NCBI GenBank assembly: GCA_036504855.1
Contig: DASXUL010000068.1
Span: 1 to 6,986, forward strand
DNA from: DASXUL01 sp036504855
GTDB lineage: Bacteria; Armatimonadota; DTGP01; JAKQQT01
Direction of reading: 5' to 3'
Length of the DNA stretch: 6,986 bases
A program made the position numbers and the translations under genes. Each line of letters starts with the position of its first letter. Position 1 is the stretch's first letter. Positions 1 to 4,583 of the stretch are shown here, piece after piece. The notes under the pieces were generated by a model. That model worked only from the letters and a program-made list of their open reading frames with translations. It ran no database searches and was not told the DNA's origin.

Positions 1-69
1 ATGCGCCGCCTCCTTTGCATCCTCAACGCCATGCTCCGCGACCACCGCGCCTGGCAACCTGCCGCTTGA
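1..69 (+). CDS. C-terminal end of an IS110-family transposase (cut by the window edge)
   Basis: Frame 1 is open from the first base to a TGA at 67-69 and reads MRRLLCILNAMLRDHRAWQP plus two alanines. The pattern (M)R-[KR]-L-L-x-I-L-N-A-M-[LV]-R-D-x-x-x-W closely resembles the conserved C-terminal tail of IS110/IS1111/IS116-type transposases, which are DEDD-type recombinases with a C-terminal Transposase_20 domain. Only about 22 residues are visible, so the catalytic domains would lie to the left and intactness cannot be judged. The ATG at position 1 is probably internal and not the start. A hairpin begins immediately after the stop. The family call rests on this short tail alone. It could also be the tail of an unrelated protein. 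Confidence 0.6.
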   Translation: MRRLLCILNAMLRDHRAWQPAA

Positions 70-99
70 GGGGGCTCGCCGAACATGCGATGAGCCCCC
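70..99 (+). terminator. Hairpin directly after the transposase stop codon
   Basis: GGGGGCTC (70-77) pairs perfectly with GAGCCCCC (92-99) across a 14-nt loop and starts on the base after the TGA. Position and strength fit a transcription terminator or a structured element end, but no T-run follows (TCGCACTT), so it is not a classical intrinsic terminator. In IS110-type elements the noncoding end next to the transposase can also carry structured RNA (the bridge RNA). I cannot separate these options. Confidence 0.4.
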
Positions 100-136
100 T
101 CGCACTTGCCCTATCAGAAATTCCGAAACACAGTTG

Positions 137-190
137 CTACCGGTCGGCCCGGCCGTCCACCGTTCGGTGGATGGAACCAGTGACGCGTAG
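137..190. repeat. Palindromic repeat module, left copy
   Basis: A unit bounded by CTAC (137-140) and GTAG (187-190). Its core at 146-175 matches 29 of 30 bases of the segment at 6831-6860 near the other end of the window, in the same orientation. The single change is a T in place of A at the palindrome centre. Inside, TCCACCG (156-162) and CGGTGGA (165-171) form a 7-bp inverted repeat around a TT centre. No coding role is visible. It looks like a dispersed intergenic repeat. Confidence 0.7.
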
Positions 191-210
191 GGACACGGCT
201 TGCCGTGTCC
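191..210. repeat. 20-bp palindrome with TT centre
   Basis: GGACACGGC (191-199), TT, GCCGTGTCC (202-210): nine perfectly paired bases on each side of a TT centre. It lies immediately right of the repeat module at 137-190. The central GGC-TT-GCC recurs in the palindromes at 4420-4437, 4464-4481 and 6882-6891, and as GGC-AA-GCC at 6806-6815. Confidence 0.7.
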
Positions 211-265
211 GCCCCCTGTCCTCTGGGAATCAGAGGGTTCCAAGGGGGGCGGCTAGCTTCCAGTT

Positions 266-385
266 TCACCCTAACTTGGCACTAGTTTCCCACCCCAGAT
301 GGCGGGCTTCCATGGCGTATCCGGCCTTCTCGTCGGTCCAGTCCCCGCAGGGGATTTCGACGTTGAAGCCCGCCTCCCCGTTACT
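266..385 (-). pseudogene. Possible coding remnant after the flotillin stop (unrecognised)
   Basis: The minus-strand frame shifted one base from the flotillin frame runs past the flotillin TAA and ends at TGA (268-266). From about position 376 down to 311 it reads EAGFNVEIPCGDWTDEKAGY followed by AM, with G or C in the third position of nearly every codon. This looks like real coding sequence. The bias weakens in the last fifteen residues. The only ATG (313-311) would give a 15-residue peptide. Upstream, the frame runs into the out-of-frame flotillin tail and a stop, so no credible start exists. It could be the 3' end of a decayed gene, part of a dispersed repeat, or chance. I do not recognise the family. 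Confidence 0.25.
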
Positions 386-2333
386 TCTCCTTCTTGGCCG
401 GAGCCGGAGCCGGTTTCGCGGCGGGCGCTGCGGCGGGCGTCACGACCGGCGCCGGGGCCACGTCCTTCAACGCATCGGCCACGGCGGCCTTCATCGTCTC
501 GGCGCTGGCCCCGCTGTTGCGGAAGCGCTCCACGATGGGCAGGATCATGTCTGCCAACCCTTCCAGCGGGTTGGCCTCGCCGTCGGCCTCCAGATCATGG
601 CCGTTCCCCGTGAAGCCCGCGATGGCGTGCCGCACGCCCATGCCCTTCGCCATGCTCTGCAGCATGGATGACGCCATGTCCGGCGTGCCGTACAGCGTCA
701 TCTTCGCGGAAGAGAGCGACTGGCCGATCGCCTGCGCCAGCGCCATCTGCACGTCGCGGTCCGCGCTGATGCGCAGCCGCTGGATCTCCAACTCGATGCC
801 GGCCTCGGCGAATTTCTGGCGGTTCTCCAGCGCCTGGGCCTCAACCGCCACCTCCGCTTGCTTCACGTTCACCCGCTCGCGCTCCACCTGAACGGGCACC
901 ATCTGCTGGGCGGCCTCGCCCTCGGCGATGAGCTTGCGGCTCTGCGCCTCCGCATCCGCCATCTGAAGCCGCGCAGCCGCCTGTTTCTCGGCGGATTCCA
1001 GTTCCGCCTCGGCCTGCTTCACGCGCGTGTACGCCTGCACTTCGGCCTGCGTCTGCTCGGCGATCTTGTTCCGCTCGATCTCCTGCTTCGCGGCGATCAG
1101 CTTCTTTTGCGCTTCGCGGTCCGCCTCCGCCAACTGAGTCACCGTAACCACGGACTGGTTGGCCCGCTCGCGTTCCGCCGAGGCCTCCAGGGCGGTCTGT
1201 TCCGCCTTGGCGCGCTCGGTTTCCCGCTCGGCAACCGAGATCTGCTTCTGGCGCTCCGCCAGCTCGATGGTCTTCATGCGCTCGATCTCAGTTTGCTGCT
1301 GCTCCTGCTCTCGCAGGATCAGCTCGCGCTGGCGGGCGATGTTGGCGGCCTGCACCGCAAGGTCGCGCGCTATCTCCGCCTCCTTGATCGACTGCTCCTG
1401 GCTCACCTTCGCGCGCGTTACGGCCTGCGCGCTCAGGATCTCGGCCTCCTGCGACTCGCGGTCCTTCTGCGCCCTGATCTTCGCCACCTCGGCCCCCTGC
1501 GAGGCCTCCGCTTCCGCCCGCTGACGCTCAAGTTCCAGTACGAGTTGGCGCGTTTCCACGTCCTTCTTGGTGCGCGCCTGTTCGGCCTCGCGGTCCAGGC
1601 GGTTCCGCTCCACCATGGCGGCGGCGGTGATCTCGGTGATCTTCCGTTTGCCCTGCGCGTCGAACACGTTGTTGTCATCCAGCTCGGACGGGTCCGTCTG
1701 GTCCAGCTCGGAGATGGTCACCGATTCCAGCAGCAGGCCGTTCGCCTCCAGGTCGGCGCGCACGTGTTCCTTCACGCGCTCGGCGAACTCGTCGCGCTTG
1801 GTGTGGATCTCAAACAGGTCCATCTGCGAGGCTATGGCCCGCAATGCGGAGACCAGCTTCTCGCTGACGAGGTTCTCCACCGTTTCGGCGTTCACCGAGT
1901 TCTCGCCCAGGCTGCGGGCGGCCATCAGGATGTGGTCGCGATCCGGCTGGACCTTGATGTAGAACTGCGCCAGAACGTCGGAGCGCAGATTGTCGCGCGT
2001 GATGAGGGCGTTGCGCCCCTTGGGGTTCACCGCCAGCTTCATCGTCTGGAGGTTCACGTCCAGCACGCGATGGAACGTCGGAATCACCACGGCGCCGCCA
2101 TCCATCACAACGGCCGGCCCGCCGGCGCCGGTGCGCACAAACGCCTGGTCCGCCGAGGCTTTGCGGTAGAGCGCCATGATGAACGCCAGGATGGCGCCGA
2201 CCAGGAAGACCACGCCGCCGAAGATAACGCATACGATCCGCGCCATGCCCGTGAGGCCGGGCACGACGCCCATCCCCGCGGCCAGCAGGGCCACGCCAAC
2301 CAGCATCAACACCAGTCCCATCGAAAGCTCCAT
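381..2333 (-). CDS. yqiK: YqiK-family flotillin (SPFH/band-7 protein)
   Basis: A 650-residue membrane-anchored scaffold protein. Two hydrophobic segments (about 6-24 and 33-54) precede YRKAS and an SPFH/band-7 domain (about 62-215) containing FVRTGAGGPAVVMDGGA, ALITRD, LRSDVLAQFYIKV and ISELDQTD, which closely match E. coli YqiK. Residues about 235-530 are rich in Glu, Ala, Lys, Arg and Gln, as expected for the flotillin coiled coil. A Gly/Met-rich segment and a Pro/Ala tail (626-650, ending KKEK) follow. Flotillins oligomerise at the inner membrane and organise membrane microdomains. It is longer than E. coli YqiK (about 550 residues), mostly in the coiled coil and tail. It follows the YqiJ/NfeD-like gene on the same strand, 147 bp downstream, so co-transcription is likely. 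ATG at 2333 gives the longest form, but an ATG four codons on (2321) has GGAG six bases upstream and may be the true start. Family certain, cargo unknown. Confidence 0.93.
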   Translation of the reverse strand: MELSMGLVLMLVGVALLAAGMGVVPGLTGMARIVCVIFGGVVFLVGAILAFIMALYRKASADQAFVRTGAGGPAVVMDGGAVVIPTFHRVLDVNLQTMKLAVNPKGRNALITRDNLRSDVLAQFYIKVQPDRDHILMAARSLGENSVNAETVENLVSEKLVSALRAIASQMDLFEIHTKRDEFAERVKEHVRADLEANGLLLESVTISELDQTDPSELDDNNVFDAQGKRKITEITAAAMVERNRLDREAEQARTKKDVETRQLVLELERQRAEAEASQGAEVAKIRAQKDRESQEAEILSAQAVTRAKVSQEQSIKEAEIARDLAVQAANIARQRELILREQEQQQTEIERMKTIELAERQKQISVAERETERAKAEQTALEASAERERANQSVVTVTQLAEADREAQKKLIAAKQEIERNKIAEQTQAEVQAYTRVKQAEAELESAEKQAAARLQMADAEAQSRKLIAEGEAAQQMVPVQVERERVNVKQAEVAVEAQALENRQKFAEAGIELEIQRLRISADRDVQMALAQAIGQSLSSAKMTLYGTPDMASSMLQSMAKGMGVRHAIAGFTGNGHDLEADGEANPLEGLADMILPIVERFRNSGASAETMKAAVADALKDVAPAPVVTPAAAPAAKPAPAPAKKEK

Positions 2334-2480
2334 TTCCAGGGGCGCTCCGCCCCCGCCCAGATGCCCGGCTCGCCCGGGCCGCCCGCTTCTCAGCCGCTCG
2401 CCAGGGATGGCGAGACCGGCTCCGAACAGATTGGCAGCGCGCGACGGCGGGCCGATGTCCGCGCGCGCGGAGGGGAAGGA
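2334..2480. other. Gap between the YqiJ-like and flotillin genes
   Basis: 147 bp of very G+C-rich DNA with no credible gene. The clearest structure is CTCGCC (2397-2402) pairing with GGCGAG (2409-2414) over a 6-nt loop. No T-run follows on the minus strand, so it does not look like an intrinsic terminator. I could not make out a promoter. The gap is long for a tight operon, so a separate flotillin promoter or an RNA-processing hairpin are both possible. Confidence 0.35.
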
Positions 2481-3266
2481 TTACGCCGCTGGCGGCGCCG
2501 CGCCGCCCGGGCTAGGTTCAACGATGAGGTTGTCCTGCTCGGGGTCCAGCGCCACCACGGTCACATCGGCGCCGCGCGGGATCGGAGGACGCCCCGCCGC
2601 CGTGCGAGCCGGCTCTACGTGCAGCGTGCGGAAAGCGTCAAACACATGGATGCGCCCCTCGGTTTCAGACACGGGGTACACCACGGTGGCGGTCAGGCCC
2701 ACCAGCGAATCGCGCGTCAGCGCGAAAGATTCATCCTGGGGGATCAGCCGGGCGGCGATCTCGCCGAAGACCTTGGCGAATACAAGCGCCCCGGCCGCCG
2801 CCGCGCCCAAGGAAGGAAGGATGAACACGCCGGGCAGGCGCAACGTCGGGCGGAGGGTTTCGACGGCGACATACCCGCACAGCCCCCAGCCCAGCATCAG
2901 GCTGCCAGAGCTGATGGTGATGGGCGCGCGCCCAATGCCAAAGAACGATAGCGCCCGTTGGGCCAGGCTCGTCCCTTCACCGTGCGCTGCGCCGTGGTGG
3001 CCGTCATGCCCATGATCGCCGCCGTGTCCGGCATCGTGCGAGCCGGCGTGCGCTCCGTGCGCGTGCGCCGCATCCCCATGGCCGCCGTGAAGGTCATGGG
3101 CGTGGGCGTGAATGCCGTGCATGGCGTCTCCGCCCGCATGGGCGCCGCCCGCGTCGTGGTGGCCGCCGCCGTGGCTGCTCAAACCGGAGAGGAGCAAAAC
3201 CAGCACGCTCAACCCCGCCGGCAACAGGAAGATCAGGTAGTACCACTCAAGCCACTTCGTCTGCAC
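2481..3266 (-). CDS. yqiJ: YqiJ/NfeD-like membrane protein with His-rich loop and OB-fold domain
   Basis: A 261-residue inner-membrane protein and probable flotillin partner. One hydrophobic segment (about 9-30) is followed by a Gly/Ala/His/Asp-rich stretch (32-95) with 20 histidines in 64 residues. Then come LSFFGIGRAPI (106-116), two hydrophobic segments (about 117-137 and 145-170) and a C-terminal domain (about 180-250). Its ARLIPQDES...DSLVGLTATV matches the YqiJ pattern ARLLPRDET...DAFVGQTGVV and should form an NfeD-type OB fold. NfeD/YqiJ genes commonly sit beside flotillin genes, and the flotillin follows here. The start is GTG at 3266-3264, with AAAGGG ten bases upstream. The His-rich loop is far longer than in E. 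coli YqiJ and may bind Zn, Ni or Cu. With three membrane spans and a cytoplasmic OB fold the loop would be cytoplasmic, but topology is uncertain. The final residues (PSPGGAAPPAA) are a disordered tail. Confidence 0.85.
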   Translation of the reverse strand: MQTKWLEWYYLIFLLPAGLSVLVLLLSGLSSHGGGHHDAGGAHAGGDAMHGIHAHAHDLHGGHGDAAHAHGAHAGSHDAGHGGDHGHDGHHGAAHGEGTSLAQRALSFFGIGRAPITISSGSLMLGWGLCGYVAVETLRPTLRLPGVFILPSLGAAAAGALVFAKVFGEIAARLIPQDESFALTRDSLVGLTATVVYPVSETEGRIHVFDAFRTLHVEPARTAAGRPPIPRGADVTVVALDPEQDNLIVEPSPGGAAPPAA

Positions 3267-3429
3267 GTCTGGTTCACCCTTTCCGCATTGAGAACGTCAT
3301 CGCCCACCCGGAAAGCCCGCCTGCCACATGCAGTGTACCGCCGCGCCCCGCCAGCGTCAAGACGCCCTCACATGGCATGGTACGCGGCAGGGAGGCGCGG
3401 GGTTACGGCGCCCATCGCCCGGTCGCCTT

Positions 3430-3585
3430 CCCACGTCATCCCGAGCGAAGCGAGGGATCTTGTCCTGGCGTCCCGCATGCCGCAGCGTAACAAGCGCCCG
3501 GGACAAGGCTGGCTCGGGTGCTTGTTACGTCTCCATCGCAGTTCGGTCAGGCCAAGACCTCTCGCTTCGCTCGAGGTGACGTGGG
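3430..3585. repeat. Nested inverted repeat (MITE-like or dispersed palindrome)
   Basis: Outer arms 3430-3465 and 3550-3585 are 36-bp inverted repeats matching at 31 positions, starting CCCACGTCA and containing the perfectly shared CGAGCGAAGCGAG. Inner arms 3486-3500 and 3515-3529 (CGTAACAAGC followed by GCCCG or ACCCG) match at 14 of 15 and enclose a 14-nt loop. The whole 156-bp unit could fold into one long stem with a second hairpin at its tip. GTCATYCYGAGCGAAGCGAG-type repeats occur dispersed in intergenic regions of several bacterial phyla, so this is probably one member of such a family. No transposase lies inside. Confidence 0.75.
3486..3529. repeat. Inner hairpin of the nested repeat
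   Basis: A 15-bp inverted repeat around the loop GGACAAGGCTGGCT (3501-3514). The one mismatch becomes a G-U pair in plus-strand RNA. It may be a separate small element inserted into the outer palindrome, or the tip of a single unit. Confidence 0.55.
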
Positions 3586-3629
3586 TGGGTCCACGGTGAA
3601 ACGCTCACGAAGGGCCGATCCTCCGTTGC

Positions 3630-4385
3630 TTACAGCCGCCGAAGGCCCAGTTCCGCCTCCACCTCAATCAACAGGCGGCGGTCCTCGTCGGTGAAGGCGT
3701 GCGTCTCCAGCAGGTCCGGCCGGCGCTGAAGCGTCAGCCGCATGGATTCCTTGCGCCGCCATCGCCGGATCGCCTCATGGTTCCCGCCCAACAGCACGTC
3801 CGGCACGCGCCAGCCGCGGAACTCGGCGGGCCGGCTGTACTGCGGGTATTCCAGCAGCCCCTCGGAAAAGCTCTCCTCCTCGGACGACTCCTGCGCGCCC
3901 AACACGCCGGGGATCAGGCGGGCCACGCTGTCCACAATCGCCAGCGCCGCGATCTCGCCGCCGGTCAACACGTAATCGCCCAGCGAGATCTCGTCCGTCA
4001 CCAGATGCTCGCGCACGCGGTCGTCGAACCCCTCGTAGCGCCCGCAGAGGACGATCATCCGCTCGCAACGCGCGAGTTCCTCCGCCTTGCGCTGGGTATA
4101 GGGTTCCCCGCCCGGCGTGGTGAGGATGATGCGCGCGCCCTCGGCGCCTTCGGCGATGTCTTCCACGCACCGGAACAGCGGCTCCGGCGTCATCACCATG
4201 CCGGCGCCCCCGCCGAACGGGATGTCATCCGTCTTGTGGTGCTTGTCCAGGCTGTAGGGGCGCAGGTCCACCGCGCGCAGATCGAGGAGGCCCTTCTCCT
4301 GGCCGCGCCCCAGGATGCTGGCGTTCAGCATCGGGATGACCATCTCCGGGAAAATCGTTACGATGTCCGCGCGCAATGCTGCCAC
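3630..4385 (-). CDS. trmD: tRNA (guanine-N1)-methyltransferase TrmD
   Basis: A cytoplasmic SPOUT-class enzyme that methylates G37 next to the anticodon using S-adenosylmethionine, preventing +1 frameshifting. With the GTG start at 4385 it has 251 residues, normal for TrmD. Visible motifs: DIVTIFPEM (7-15), DDIPFGGGAGMVM (53-65), LCGRYEGFDDRV (113-124), the knot segment ISLGDYVLTGGE (133-144), and IVDSVARLIPGVLG (150-163), whose Asp152 aligns with the catalytic Asp169 of E. coli TrmD. The C-terminal tRNA-binding domain follows, with PPVLLSGNHAEIRRWR-like PDVLLGGNHEAIRRWR. I chose the GTG because GGAG lies six bases upstream and homology begins three codons later. Upstream in-frame sequence to 4583 runs through the 4412-4489 palindromes and is not conserved. 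The usual partners rpsP, rimM and rplS are absent. It is divergent from the aldolase/dehydrogenase gene. Confidence 0.95.
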   Translation of the reverse strand: MAALRADIVTIFPEMVIPMLNASILGRGQEKGLLDLRAVDLRPYSLDKHHKTDDIPFGGGAGMVMTPEPLFRCVEDIAEGAEGARIILTTPGGEPYTQRKAEELARCERMIVLCGRYEGFDDRVREHLVTDEISLGDYVLTGGEIAALAIVDSVARLIPGVLGAQESSEEESFSEGLLEYPQYSRPAEFRGWRVPDVLLGGNHEAIRRWRRKESMRLTLQRRPDLLETHAFTDEDRRLLIEVEAELGLRRL

Positions 4386-4391
4386 TGTGTT

Positions 4392-4395
4392 CTCC
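4392..4395 (-). promoter_or_regulatory. Ribosome binding site that fixes the trmD start
   Basis: On the minus strand GGAG is followed by AACACA and then the GTG at 4385. The spacing of six bases is ideal and supports the GTG over upstream alternatives. Confidence 0.75.
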
Positions 4396-4411
4396 AAGCT
4401 CGAAATGGGCC

Positions 4412-4489
4412 TATGGAGTGCGGCGGCTTGCCGCCGCTTTCGCTCGGTCTGCGCCAACCCAAAGCGGCGGCTTGCCGCCGCACTCCATA
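4412..4489. repeat. REPIN-like double palindrome between divergent genes
   Basis: Two 29-nt arms, 4412-4440 and 4461-4489, are inverted copies that differ only in their central two bases. They are separated by a 20-bp spacer. Each arm contains the palindrome GCGGCGGCTTGCCGCCGC (4420-4437 and 4464-4481), so single-arm or full-length hairpins could form. This layout, two inverted palindromic units with asymmetric flanks (TATGGAGT outside, TTT inside), is that of REP doublets (REPINs or BIMEs). It lies in the 198-bp gap, starting 26 bp from the trmD start and ending 94 bp from the other gene, so it probably falls in one or both leaders. Confidence 0.8.
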
Positions 4490-4570
4490 TGACGTCCGCG
4501 GGCGAGCCCGCCATTCGTGTTACCCTATTGTATGTGGCTGCCCTGCCCCTGGGCTGGCGGCAAACCGACG

Positions 4571-4576
4571 AAGGAG
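4571..4576 (+). promoter_or_regulatory. Ribosome binding site of the aldolase/dehydrogenase gene
   Basis: AAGGAG followed seven bases later by ATG at 4584. This selects that ATG over the long in-frame extension upstream, which runs antisense through trmD. Confidence 0.85.
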
Positions 4577-4583
4577 ACAACAC

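Larger units (their letters stand above)
3267..3629. other. Intergenic region carrying a nested repeat, no gene
   Basis: The 363-bp gap between trmD and the YqiJ-like gene, both on the minus strand. Open frames here lack coding character. Most of the space is the nested inverted repeat at 3430-3585. The promoter for the YqiJ-like gene should lie in about 3270-3425, but I could not pick a convincing pair of boxes. No rRNA, tRNA or T-tailed terminator was seen. Confidence 0.5.

Noticed and set aside
858..2951. A 697-codon plus-strand open frame, with others at 15-671 and 2176-3015.
   Set aside because: They run antisense to the flotillin and YqiJ-like genes. Their Leu/Arg/His-rich or Ser/Arg-rich compositions are mirror images of the real coding strands in high-GC DNA, and no family is recognisable.
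4521..4536. A possible -10 box (TATTGT) for the aldolase/dehydrogenase gene.
   Set aside because: No acceptable -35 box lies about 17 bp upstream, so it is too weak to annotate.
4386..4583. A 66-residue N-terminal extension of TrmD, starting from GTG at 4583.
   Set aside because: It translates the intergenic palindromes and overlaps the other gene's ribosome binding site. TrmD homology starts just after the GTG at 4385, which has its own GGAG.
3699..4583. A 295-residue in-frame upstream extension of the aldolase/dehydrogenase.
   Set aside because: It is antisense to trmD and unlike any aldolase sequence. The ATG at 4584 has a good ribosome binding site and matches the family start.
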